Below, piece after piece: positions 1 to 7,708 of a DNA stretch of 64,000 nucleotides; the stretch's first letter is position 1, and each line of letters opens with the position of its first letter. The DNA is from Oscillospiraceae bacterium (lineage in GTDB: Bacteria > Bacillota > Clostridia > Oscillospirales > Oscillospiraceae). The notes beneath the pieces were generated by a model. The model had not been told where the DNA came from. It searched no databases and saw only the letters and a program-made list of their open reading frames with translations. The stretch covers positions 147,513-211,512 of the forward strand of contig SVLK01000001.1 of assembly GCA_015067975.1 (NCBI GenBank), read 5' to 3'. Position numbers and translations under genes: made by a program.

Positions 1-702
1 GGAAAGGACAATATTGCCCCCTTTGAACTGATTCCGTGGCTGCTGGGACAGTGCGCCACGCTGGCGGAGGCAAAAGAACTTTTGGAGCGGATCAATATCT
101 GGAAAGAGAACTTTTCGGCGCAGCTGCCGGCATCGCCCCTGCACTGGATCGTGGCCGACAAAACCGGTGCGCTGGTGGTGGAATCCATGGCGGAGGGGCT
201 GTATATCCATGAAAATCCGGTAGGTGTGCTGACCAATAACCCGCCTTTTTCTTTCCACCTGCACAACCTGACCCAGTACCAGTATCTCAGCCGCCATCAG
301 GTAGAGAACAGGCTCAGTGCTGCGGTGGAGCTGCCGCCGTTCAGCCGCGGCATGGGTGCCATGGGATTGCCCGGAGATCTCAGTTCCGCTTCCCGCTTTG
401 TGCGTGCGGCTTTCACTAAGCTCAACTCGGTATGTGACGGGAGTGAGATGCAGAGCATCAGCCAGTTTTTCCACATTCTTACCTCCGTGGAACAGCAGCG
501 TGGCTGTGTGCAGCTGGAGGACGGCAGCTATGAGCTGACTGTTTACTCCTGCTGCTGCAACACTGACACAGGAGTGTATTACTACACCACGTATGATAAC
601 CGTTCTCTCCATGCGGTGGATATGTACCGTGAAGACTTGGAGGGACGGGAAGTGGTAAGCTATCCGCTGCGCAAAGAAGAACATATCCAATTTCAAAACT
701 GA
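1..702 (+). CDS. Choloylglycine hydrolase / linear amide C-N hydrolase family protein (5' truncated by window)
   Basis: The reading frame is open from base 1, so only the last 233 residues are visible and the true start lies upstream. The stretch with LTNNP, a Leu/Tyr-rich LTQYQYLS segment and, further on, GLPGDLSSASRFVRAAF is the characteristic C-terminal half of the Ntn-hydrolase family that includes bile salt hydrolase and penicillin V acylase. The family's conserved Asn (in TNNP) and Arg (in SRF) are present, but the nucleophilic N-terminal Cys is outside the window. Family members hydrolyse amide bonds of conjugated bile acids, penicillin V or acyl-homoserine lactones; which substrate applies here cannot be told. 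A strong terminator follows directly, so this is the last gene of its transcript. Confidence 0.85.
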   Translation, partial: GKDNIAPFELIPWLLGQCATLAEAKELLERINIWKENFSAQLPASPLHWIVADKTGALVVESMAEGLYIHENPVGVLTNNPPFSFHLHNLTQYQYLSRHQVENRLSAAVELPPFSRGMGAMGLPGDLSSASRFVRAAFTKLNSVCDGSEMQSISQFFHILTSVEQQRGCVQLEDGSYELTVYSCCCNTDTGVYYYTTYDNRSLHAVDMYREDLEGREVVSYPLRKEEHIQFQN

Positions 703-742
703 AAGTAAACCGTCCGCTCTGCAGGTGGACGGTTTACTTTTT
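702..742 (+). terminator. Rho-independent terminator after the hydrolase gene
   Basis: Fourteen-base perfect inverted repeat (702-715 with 727-740) followed by a run of T at 738-742. It starts on the last base of the stop codon of the hydrolase gene. Confidence 0.9.
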
Positions 743-798
743 GCTATATTTGGGTAAACTCCGGGCACAAAGGTGGGTGATTTCCCACAACGGAGGTT

Positions 799-1779
799 AT
801 GATGAAACGATTATGGATTGTGCTGCTGTTATTGTTGCTGGCCGGCTGTGCCGACAGCGAAGCACCGGAAACGGTGCAGCAGGCACAGGTGCAGGAAAAG
901 GATCCTGTGATCGATACCACGGTGCAGGAGGTAAAAACCGGGCTTGCGGTGGTGGGGAATATCGCCAAAAGCATGAATGCCACGCCGGATTTTCCCGGCG
1001 CAGCGCATACGGAGGTAACATATGTGGCGCTGACTTTGGATCAGGACGGGGTGATCCGCCAATGTTGTATTGACGGTGTCAGCGCGGTGATTCCTTTTGA
1101 TGCCACCGGCGCACTGCAGGAAGAAGAGGAGGCGTTTGCCAGCAAAAACGAGTTGGGAGACGAATATGCCATGCACAAGGCTTCGGCTATTGGAAGCGAG
1201 TGGCGGGAACAGGCTGATGCCTTTGCCCGCTATGCCGTGGGACGGAAGGTAGAAGAACTGTCCCATGGCGATGTGGCGTCTTCGGTGACGATTTCCACCG
1301 ATGGGATCTTACAGGCGATTGCCATGGCGGCGGAGACGGCGGTGGTACAAGGCGCGCAGGTGGAGGATCGACTGACACTGGCGATACTGTCCCACAGTGA
1401 TGAGAGCCGCAGTGCCAGTCTGGACACAGGAGAGGATGGCTATGCGGCATTCCGCACCGATGTTGCAGCTGTCACATGGCGTGACGGCGTGGTCACCTCG
1501 TGCTTACTGGATGCGCTGGAGACTGAGGTGCCGGTGACACCGGAAGGACTGATTGGCGTGGAGCTTTCGACGGCGCAGCCGTCCTTGACGACCATCAGCC
1601 GTGCCTCACCGCTGGCAGCAAACTTCTATCCGGCGCAGGACTGGTGCCGCCGCGCAGAAAGATTTGCCGACAGCATGCTTGGCAAAAAGGTGCAGGAGTT
1701 GGAAAGCAGTGCCATTACAGTATCCGGCGGTACGCAGCAGGCGGTTTTCTATGCGCTTTTGCATAAAGCGGCACAATAG
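799..1779 (+). CDS. Putative lipoprotein with two internal repeats
   Basis: 326 residues, starting at the first of two adjacent ATG codons, with GGAGG at 792-796. Residues 1-17 form a lipoprotein signal peptide: MMKR, a run of hydrophobic residues, then LLAGC with Cys17 as the lipidated residue, so the protein should be anchored on the outer face of the membrane. The mature part holds two diverged copies of a module. Each has a beta-rich half with a DGV...C motif (GVIRQCCIDG and GVVTSCLLDA) and a helical end (EWREQADAFARYAVGRKVEEL and DWCRRAERFADSMLGKKVQEL). The arrangement is reminiscent of extracellular FMN-binding-like lipoproteins, but the flavinylation-type S/T-G-A-T/S signature was not found. 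No function is assigned. It is a single-gene unit between a terminator and the WYL regulator. Confidence 0.7.
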   Translation: MMKRLWIVLLLLLLAGCADSEAPETVQQAQVQEKDPVIDTTVQEVKTGLAVVGNIAKSMNATPDFPGAAHTEVTYVALTLDQDGVIRQCCIDGVSAVIPFDATGALQEEEEAFASKNELGDEYAMHKASAIGSEWREQADAFARYAVGRKVEELSHGDVASSVTISTDGILQAIAMAAETAVVQGAQVEDRLTLAILSHSDESRSASLDTGEDGYAAFRTDVAAVTWRDGVVTSCLLDALETEVPVTPEGLIGVELSTAQPSLTTISRASPLAANFYPAQDWCRRAERFADSMLGKKVQELESSAITVSGGTQQAVFYALLHKAAQ

Positions 1780-1791
1780 CGCTGGCGATAC

Positions 1792-1820
1792 TTCCCAAAA
1801 GCAGCTTTTTATGGTATGAT
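1792..1820 (+). promoter_or_regulatory. Candidate sigma-70 promoter for the WYL regulator
   Basis: TTCCCA (1792-1797), 17-base spacer, TATGAT (1815-1820) preceded by TGG, giving an extended -10. It lies just after the lipoprotein stop codon and 30 bases before the next start. Confidence 0.45.
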
Positions 1821-1849
1821 CGACCTATCTTCAACAGGAGGATCGTGCT

Positions 1850-2818
1850 ATGGCTGCCAAAAAGTTGAAATTGCTCTATCTTGCTCAATTCCTGTATCAG
1901 GAATCAGACGAAAACCATCCAAAAACGCTGCAGGAGATTTTGGATCATCTGGAGGCGAACGGGATCAGTGCTGAGCGGAAAAGCATCTATGGGGATATTG
2001 AACTGCTGCGGGACTTTGGCATAGACATCCAGACGACCAAGACGAAGCACTTCGGATATTATCTGGAGGATCGCGACTTCCAGCTGCCGGAGCTGAAACT
2101 GCTGATCGATGTGGTACAGGCTTCTCCGTTCCTGACAGGAAAGAAGAGCATGGAACTGATCGCCAAGCTGGAGAAACTCACCAGCCGCCACGGAGCACGG
2201 CAGCTGCGCCGGCAGGTGTATGTGATGAACCGGGTGCGCACTGTGAACGAGGCGCTTTACTATGCGGTGGACGGCATTAACACGGCCATCAATGAGAATA
2301 AAAAAATCTCTTTCCGTTACTTTGACTGGACGGTAGACGGACAGAAAGCTTATCGCCATGACGGAGCGCTGTATGTCACCGATCCGGTGGCGCTGTGCGT
2401 GGATCGGCACTACTATCTGGTAGCCTACGATGAAGCGCTGGGTGATTACCGTCACTACCGCGTAGACCGCATCAGCAACCTGACCGTGCTGGAGGAAAAG
2501 CGCTGCGCCTTGCCGGAGAATTTCGATCTGGGTGCCTATACCAAGACCATCTTTGACATGTACAACGGCCAGACGACAATGGTGCGGCTGCAGTTTGAAG
2601 AGAAACTGATCAATGTGATCATCGACCGATTCGGTGCAGATGCGCATATGCATGCCGTGGGCGAGGGCCTGCTGGAAGTTTCGGCTCCGGTGGAAGTAGG
2701 ACCCACATTCTTCGGCTGGCTGTTCCAGCTGGGCAAGCAGGCAAAGCTTCTCTCGCCGCAGCCGATAGCGGAACAGTTTACCGACTGGTGCCGCGAAACG
2801 CTGGCGCAATATGAATGA
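1850..2818 (+). CDS. WYL-domain transcriptional regulator
   Basis: 322 residues with an AGGAGG site upstream. Residues about 5-75 form a winged helix-turn-helix of the HTH_11 type (KLLYLAQFLYQES, then ERKSIYGDIELLRDFGIDI). Residues about 150-230 match a WYL domain, with YYLVAYDEALGDYRHYRVDRI covering the signature; the usual W of the WYL triad is Y here. A C-terminal extension follows. WYL proteins bind nucleic acid or small ligands through this domain and often act as repressors or activators of stress, defence or metabolic genes. No defence genes lie nearby and the target is unknown. It is transcribed alone and ends in a strong terminator. Confidence 0.85.
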   Translation: MAAKKLKLLYLAQFLYQESDENHPKTLQEILDHLEANGISAERKSIYGDIELLRDFGIDIQTTKTKHFGYYLEDRDFQLPELKLLIDVVQASPFLTGKKSMELIAKLEKLTSRHGARQLRRQVYVMNRVRTVNEALYYAVDGINTAINENKKISFRYFDWTVDGQKAYRHDGALYVTDPVALCVDRHYYLVAYDEALGDYRHYRVDRISNLTVLEEKRCALPENFDLGAYTKTIFDMYNGQTTMVRLQFEEKLINVIIDRFGADAHMHAVGEGLLEVSAPVEVGPTFFGWLFQLGKQAKLLSPQPIAEQFTDWCRETLAQYE

Positions 2819-2821
2819 AAG

Positions 2822-2851
2822 AATCCCCGACCTTAAGGTCGGGGATTTTTT
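2822..2851 (+). terminator. Rho-independent terminator after the WYL regulator
   Basis: Eleven-base perfect stem (2822-2832 with 2837-2847) closed by a TTAA loop and followed by T residues. It sits between convergent genes and may also act weakly on the minus-strand cardiolipin synthase transcript. Confidence 0.9.
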
Positions 2852-2857
2852 ATGCGG

Positions 2858-4423
2858 TTACAGCAGCGGTGCAATGGCCTTGAGGACAAAGCCGGTGAGG
2901 CGGCGACCCCATTTCTCTTTTTTTAGGGATAGGGGTGTGACAAGGCGGCATTTTTTCAGCGTCTGCTGAAAATCCTGTTCCATATCGTCGATGGCCGGTG
3001 AACCGTAAAAATAGGCAGCGCACTCAAAATGGTGATAAAGACTTCGGTAGTCCAGATTGATGGTGCCTACCACCGCCTCGCAGCCGTCGCTGACAAAGCT
3101 TTTGGCGTGGATAAATCCGGGGATGTACTCATAGATTTTCACACCCGAATCCATCAGAGAAGCGTAATGGGTTTTGGCCAGTGCATAGGGGATTTTTTTG
3201 TCAGGAATGCCCGGTACGATCAAAACTACCTCGGCACCGCGCTCGGCGGCGAACTTCAGCGCAGTTTCCATCTCGCCGTCTAAAATCAGATACGGCGTCA
3301 TGATATGCACATAATTTTCCGTGCGGTTGAGAAGATCCATGTATACCCGCTCGCCCACCATGTCCGCGTCCAGCGGGCAATCACCGTAGGGAATGACGAA
3401 ACCGGCAGAATCCTCCGGCGGAGCGATGGACAGATCCACATAAGGGGAAAAATCCTCGGTTTTGGTGTCGATGCTCCACATCTGCAGGAACATGCGGGTA
3501 AAACCGCGTACGGCTTCGCCGCGGAGCATCACGGCGGTATCCTTCCAATGGCCGAACAGATCCACGCGGTTGATATATTCGTCAGCCAGATTGACGCCGC
3601 CGGTGAAGGCTACCTGACCGTCGATCACCAGAATTTTGCGGTGGTCACGGTAATTATAATGGGTGGAGAGGAAGGGCATCAGCGGTGCGAACGCTTTGCA
3701 TTGGATGCCCATTTTTTTCAGCTGCTTATCGTAGCCGCGGGGGAGACGTCCTACCTCACAGGTGCCGTCATACATGACGCGTACTTCTACGCCTTGCGCG
3801 GCTTTGCGCTGCAGGATGTCTAATATGCTATCCCACATGTCACCTTTTTCCACAATGAAGTATTCCAGAAAGATGAAATGTTGTGCCTGTTCCAACTGCT
3901 GCAGCATCTGAGCAAATTTTGCCTCACCCGAGGGGAAGTAGGTAACAGCGGAGTTGGCATAGGCACGAAAGCCACAGCGCTGCAGATAGCGACTCAATGC
4001 TGCGGCACCGGCGCTTTGAGCGCACAAGGCCTGCGTTACGGTAGAATCTGCCGGAGGAGCATGGGCTTTATCTATGACTTGATCCAAGCGGTCGCGTAAC
4101 GCACGGTGACCAAAATCGCTTTGGGTATAGAGATATAAAAGCGCACCGAACACGGGCAGAATCATAAAAATGACCAGCCATGTGACCTTGACCGATGCAT
4201 TGGCGCGGCTGGAGATCAGCGCCAGCAGCAGTATGATGCTCAAAACAGCAGAGGCACTGACATAGTGGGTCATATACTCCCGGAAACGCAGTACCAGCAT
4301 CAGCAGCAGAGATATGTTGCCCAGCAGGATCAGAAGCACTAATCCTGTGCGGCTGAACAGCAGGCGCAACAGACTCTTTTTCTTCTTTTTCAACGGATGG
4401 TTTCTTTCGGTTTGCTGTGGCAT
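2858..4423 (-). CDS. cls: Cardiolipin synthase
   Basis: 521 residues. The ATG at 4423 is chosen because AGAAAGGA stands 8 bases upstream; a longer open frame to 4465 runs back into a hairpin. A Lys-rich N-terminus is followed by about three membrane segments (roughly residues 25-100). Then come two phospholipase D HKD motifs: HRKILVIDG near residue 261 with GGVNLADEY, and HAKSFVSDG near residue 439 with GTINLDYRS. This order and length are those of bacterial Cls, which condenses two phosphatidylglycerols into cardiolipin and glycerol at the membrane. A terminator-like hairpin sits immediately upstream of the ribosome site, so expression may depend on its own promoter or on readthrough. Confidence 0.95.
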   Translation of the reverse strand: MPQQTERNHPLKKKKKSLLRLLFSRTGLVLLILLGNISLLLMLVLRFREYMTHYVSASAVLSIILLLALISSRANASVKVTWLVIFMILPVFGALLYLYTQSDFGHRALRDRLDQVIDKAHAPPADSTVTQALCAQSAGAAALSRYLQRCGFRAYANSAVTYFPSGEAKFAQMLQQLEQAQHFIFLEYFIVEKGDMWDSILDILQRKAAQGVEVRVMYDGTCEVGRLPRGYDKQLKKMGIQCKAFAPLMPFLSTHYNYRDHRKILVIDGQVAFTGGVNLADEYINRVDLFGHWKDTAVMLRGEAVRGFTRMFLQMWSIDTKTEDFSPYVDLSIAPPEDSAGFVIPYGDCPLDADMVGERVYMDLLNRTENYVHIMTPYLILDGEMETALKFAAERGAEVVLIVPGIPDKKIPYALAKTHYASLMDSGVKIYEYIPGFIHAKSFVSDGCEAVVGTINLDYRSLYHHFECAAYFYGSPAIDDMEQDFQQTLKKCRLVTPLSLKKEKWGRRLTGFVLKAIAPLL

Positions 4424-4441
4424 GATCCGTCCTTTCTCAGT

Positions 4442-4480
4442 AAAAAAACGCGCAGGCGTTCCCATTCCGGACGCCTGCGC
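4442..4480 (-). terminator. Minus-strand terminator between the small protein and cls
   Basis: Ten-base perfect GC-rich stem (4450-4459 with 4471-4480) followed on the minus strand by seven T (4448-4442). It ends about 19 bases before the cls start codon, so the hairpin and the cls ribosome site are nearly adjacent. Confidence 0.8.
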
Positions 4481-4570
4481 TGGACATTATTTCAATAATA
4501 TAGCAGCTACGGCATCGCGCTATACATTCATATTTTATGCCTTGATGCCGAAAAAGTCAACTGCTGCCTC

Positions 4571-4795
4571 TTATACCACAGCGTCAACACAGATTTGTTG
4601 GCGACCTACCTGCACCCAATGCACCCGCACCTGCTCCTCACCGCAGCGGCTGGCACAGAAGCGATAATTGCCCATTTTGCCTTCCACCGGGACATCACCG
4701 GCTACGGCAGAGGCAAAACGGCGGATATAGTGCAGCAGCTCACGGATGACGCAATCGGGAAGGTCTTCCATCAAATAGTCGAAGAATTTATTCAT
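4571..4795 (-). CDS. Small hypothetical protein, 74 residues
   Basis: A clear ribosome site (AAAGGAG) lies about 11 bases upstream of ATG, and the gene is flanked by a long intergenic region upstream and a minus-strand terminator downstream, which supports a real gene. The sequence begins MNKFFDYLMEDLPDCVIREL, continues through a helical stretch, and then has a compact beta-like part with three Cys (CASRC and ICVD) that could bind a metal or form a disulfide. It has no signal peptide or membrane segment. The family is not recognised. A minus-strand promoter was not convincingly identified. Confidence 0.65.
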   Translation of the reverse strand: MNKFFDYLMEDLPDCVIRELLHYIRRFASAVAGDVPVEGKMGNYRFCASRCGEEQVRVHWVQVGRQQICVDAVV

Positions 4796-4948
4796 AGGAA
4801 AGTGCTCCTTTCTTTTGTTGTACTCATTCTATCAAGAGTTCTGTCCGAAAAAGCGGATAGTTGCAAAGGAAAACTTAAAGAAATCTTAAACTTTCGCCGT
4901 CTTTTTTCTTAAGGTATTTTTTTCTATACTGAAGCCCACAGAAAAAGA

Positions 4949-4977
4949 TTGACAGCGGGAGTCTTGTGTGTTAGCTT
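4949..4977 (+). promoter_or_regulatory. Promoter of the glycosyltransferase/two-component operon
   Basis: Perfect -35 TTGACA (4949-4954), 17-base spacer, TAGCTT (4972-4977) preceded by TGT as an extended -10. The -10 overlaps the left end of the long palindrome at 4975-5007. Confidence 0.6.
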
Positions 4978-5007
4978 AAGTGTACTAATTGGATTAGTAC
5001 ACTTAAG
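4975..5007. promoter_or_regulatory. 33-base palindrome, probable operator
   Basis: Two perfect 15-base arms (CTTAAGTGTACTAAT and its complement) around TGG. It covers roughly -10 to +20 of the predicted promoter and lacks a T-run, so a protein-binding operator is more likely than a terminator. It is AT-rich and could bind a dimeric repressor. Whether the downstream response regulator or an unlinked repressor binds it is unknown. Confidence 0.7.
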
Positions 5008-5046
5008 ACGTAAGGGGACGCATTCACAGGAAAAGGAGGAGACCGT

Positions 5047-6309
5047 ATGGAGACCTTACAATGGATCAATTTTACGGTAAGCGTACTGTTTCTCATCTGT
5101 TACGCCTATCAGTTTTTCTATATTCCCGTCGCGTGGCTGAAAAAGGGAAAACCCCATACCGCGGCGCGCTGCAATGACTATGCCGTGCTGATTTGTGCAC
5201 GCAACGAGGCGGCTGTGATCGGTGACCTGATTGCCAGTATCCACAACCAAACGTACGATGGGCAGAGAATTCATATTTTTGTATTGGCAGACAACTGCAG
5301 TGATGATACGGCGCTGATCGCACGGGTGGCCGGTGCTACGGTTTATGAGCGGTATAACACCGAGAAAATAGGCAAGGGTTATGCGCTGCAGACGCTGCTG
5401 CACTATCTGGAGCGGGACTATCCCGCAGGTTTTGACGGGTATTTTGTTTTTGACGCTGACAACATTCTTGCGCCGGATTATATCGAGCGCATGAACGAAA
5501 CGTTTTCCGACGGGCATTCTATCGTTACCAGCTACCGCAACAGTAAAAATTACGGCGATAACTGGATCAGCGCCGGATATGCCCTGTGGTTTTTACGGGA
5601 GAGCCGCTACCTTAACCATGCCCGATTCCTGCTGAATACCAGCTGTGCCGTATCCGGTACCGGATTTTTGTTCGGCCGGGAAGTGCTGCAGGAAATGGGG
5701 TCATGGCCGTTTCACCTGCTGACGGAGGACATCGAGTTTTCCGTGCATCACATTACCCGCGGACGCAAGGTGGCCTTCTGCCCCGGCGCGGTACTCTATG
5801 ATGAGCAGCCTACCTCTTTCCGCCAGTCGTGGCGGCAGCGGATGCGCTGGGCTAAGGGATATCTGCAGGTGTTCCGACATTACGGCAAAGACCTGCTACG
5901 GGGAATGCTGCGAGGCAATTTTGCCTGCTTTGACATGGCGATGGCCATTATGCCTGCCTTTGTACTGTCTTCTATCAGCTTCGTATGCAGCGTGACGATG
6001 ATCGTTATGGGGTTGCTTTCCGGCGGCAGTGTGACTGTGGCAGTGCAATCGGTAGCGGAACTGCTGCTGGGTATGTACGGCACGCTGTTTGTGGTGGGCG
6101 CGATCACGACCTGCAGCGAGTGGCATGCCATTCATACATCGTGGGGAAAAAAGATTCGATACATCTTTACGTTTCCGCTGTTTATGGCGACTTACATCCC
6201 GATTTCTTTGTGGGCACTGTTTTGTAAGGTGGAGTGGAAGCCCATTGAGCACCGTGTCAGCGCGGCGGAGCTTCGCCGGCGCAAGGGGAAGGAATTGCTT
6301 CCGTTTTAA
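5047..6309 (+). CDS. Membrane glycosyltransferase, GT2 family
   Basis: 420 residues with AAGGAGGAG 7 bases before ATG. An N-terminal membrane segment (about 8-28) is followed by a GT-A domain beginning AVLICARNEAAVIGD, with the nucleotide and metal-binding DAD at 136-138, the catalytic ED at 227-228 (LTEDIEF) and QRMRW at 264-268. These are the D,DxD,ED,QxxRW pattern of processive or polyprenol-dependent GT2 enzymes such as cellulose, hyaluronan and N-acetylglucosamine transferases. Three further membrane segments lie near 300-400. It probably makes or extends a surface glycan on the inner face of the membrane. It is the first gene of an operon with a DUF1287 protein and a two-component system. 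Confidence 0.85.
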   Translation: METLQWINFTVSVLFLICYAYQFFYIPVAWLKKGKPHTAARCNDYAVLICARNEAAVIGDLIASIHNQTYDGQRIHIFVLADNCSDDTALIARVAGATVYERYNTEKIGKGYALQTLLHYLERDYPAGFDGYFVFDADNILAPDYIERMNETFSDGHSIVTSYRNSKNYGDNWISAGYALWFLRESRYLNHARFLLNTSCAVSGTGFLFGREVLQEMGSWPFHLLTEDIEFSVHHITRGRKVAFCPGAVLYDEQPTSFRQSWRQRMRWAKGYLQVFRHYGKDLLRGMLRGNFACFDMAMAIMPAFVLSSISFVCSVTMIVMGLLSGGSVTVAVQSVAELLLGMYGTLFVVGAITTCSEWHAIHTSWGKKIRYIFTFPLFMATYIPISLWALFCKVEWKPIEHRVSAAELRRRKGKELLPF

Positions 6310-6337
6310 CATCGTGGTATCATAAAAGGAGGAAACC

Positions 6338-6991
6338 ATGGCTGAAAGGCAACGCAAACGAAACCGTTGGCTATGGATGCTGCCGGTGCTGCTTTGTGCC
6401 GGGGCGATGTTCCTGCCACAGCGGTATTACACGGCAGAAGAATTGGGCTTGATACGAATGGAGAGCGCGGTGGATGCTGACGAAGACGGCGTGGAGGACT
6501 GGACTGATATAGTGGCAGGTGCGCGCAGTTATATTGCGACCGCCCCCCATTACCGCAGTAAATATTACGCCGGTGGCTATCCGGACGACGGGCTGGGCGT
6601 ATGCACCGATGTGATCTGGCAGGCGTTCCGGGCTGCCGGCTATGAGTTGAAAGATCTGGTGGACAGTGATATCAGCGAAAACCGGGAAGCCTATCCTTTT
6701 ATCCAAACGCAGGACAGCAATATCGACTTTCGTCGTGTCCGTACGCTGGATACCTTTTTCCGCCGCCATGCGCAGGTGCTGACCAACGAACTGGACGACC
6801 CGCAGCAGTGGCAGGGCGGAGATATTGTGGTGTTTGACGGTGGAGAGCACATTGCCATTTGCTCCGATCGGCGCAACCGCCATGGAATTCCTTTTATTAT
6901 TCACCACGGCAACCCCATTGAAGACGCTGTGGAGCGCGACCAGATCCGCCGGCAGGAAATTACCGGACATTTCCGCTGGCAGGGGCAGTAA
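6338..6991 (+). CDS. DUF1287 family exported protein
   Basis: 217 residues, with AAAGGAGG upstream of ATG. Residues about 11-28 form an uncleaved signal or membrane anchor after a Lys/Arg-rich start. The rest matches DUF1287: YYAGGYPDDGLGVCTDVIW with Cys89, NIDFRRVRTL, WQGGDIVVFDGGEHIAI with His171, and IIHHGNPIEDAV. The conserved Cys, His and fold resemble NlpC/P60-like cysteine hydrolases, so an enzyme acting on cell-wall or surface material outside the membrane is plausible but not proven. It is 28 bases after the glycosyltransferase gene and 24 before the response regulator gene. Confidence 0.8.
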   Translation: MAERQRKRNRWLWMLPVLLCAGAMFLPQRYYTAEELGLIRMESAVDADEDGVEDWTDIVAGARSYIATAPHYRSKYYAGGYPDDGLGVCTDVIWQAFRAAGYELKDLVDSDISENREAYPFIQTQDSNIDFRRVRTLDTFFRRHAQVLTNELDDPQQWQGGDIVVFDGGEHIAICSDRRNRHGIPFIIHHGNPIEDAVERDQIRRQEITGHFRWQGQ

Positions 6992-7015
6992 ATCACTTTT
7001 CCGGGAGGTTTAGGC

Positions 7016-7708
7016 ATGTACAATATTCTTGTGTGCGATGACGAAAAGGATATCGTCTCGGCACTGACCATTTATTTGACGGCAGAGGGCTATCGGGTGT
7101 TTTCGGCTTCCAACGGTGCTGAGGCACTGGAGGTCATTGAGCGAGAGGATATCCATCTGGCACTGATGGACATCATGATGCCGGTGATGGACGGCATTAC
7201 GGCGATGACAAAACTGCGTGAGCACCACAATCTGCCGGTGATCCTGCTGACGGCCAAGGGAGAAGATACCGACAAGATTCTGGGATTGAATGTAGGCGCC
7301 GATGACTATGTGACAAAGCCGTTCAATCCGGTAGAATTGCTGGCCCGCGTGAAATCGCAGCTGCGGCGCTATCTTATGCTGGGCGGCGGCAGCGTTCGTC
7401 CCACGGCCATTACCATCGGCTCGGTGTCATTGGATGATGACGCCAAATCGGTGACGGTGGACGGAGAGGAAGCCAATCTGACGCCCATTGAATATGATAT
7501 TTTGCGCCTGTTGATGCAGAACGCCGGCAAGGTGTTCTCACCGCAGGAGATTTACCGCCGTGTCTGGCACGAGGCACCGGCTGCCGACAATCCGGTGGCG
7601 GTACATGTGCGCCATATCCGTGAGAAAATCGAAATCGATCCGGCCAATCCCCGCTACCTGAAGGTTGTATGGGGAAAAGGCTATAAGATGGATGGTGATG
7701 TACGGTGA
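7016..7708 (+). CDS. Response regulator, OmpR/PhoB family
   Basis: 230 residues with GGGAGG upstream. The receiver domain (1-120) has DDE at 8-10, the phosphorylated Asp52 in LMDIMMPVMDG, the Thr/Ser switch region LLTAKGED and the TKPFNP Lys near 101. The C-terminal 100 residues form the winged helix that binds DNA (LTPIEYDILRLLMQNAG, VAVHVRHIREKIE). The stop overlaps the GTG start of the histidine kinase, so the two are translationally coupled. The order regulator then kinase, and the sequence, resemble VanRS-like envelope-sensing systems. Likely targets include its own operon, through the palindrome at 4975, though this is inference. Confidence 0.95.
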   Translation: MYNILVCDDEKDIVSALTIYLTAEGYRVFSASNGAEALEVIEREDIHLALMDIMMPVMDGITAMTKLREHHNLPVILLTAKGEDTDKILGLNVGADDYVTKPFNPVELLARVKSQLRRYLMLGGGSVRPTAITIGSVSLDDDAKSVTVDGEEANLTPIEYDILRLLMQNAGKVFSPQEIYRRVWHEAPAADNPVAVHVRHIREKIEIDPANPRYLKVVWGKGYKMDGDVR

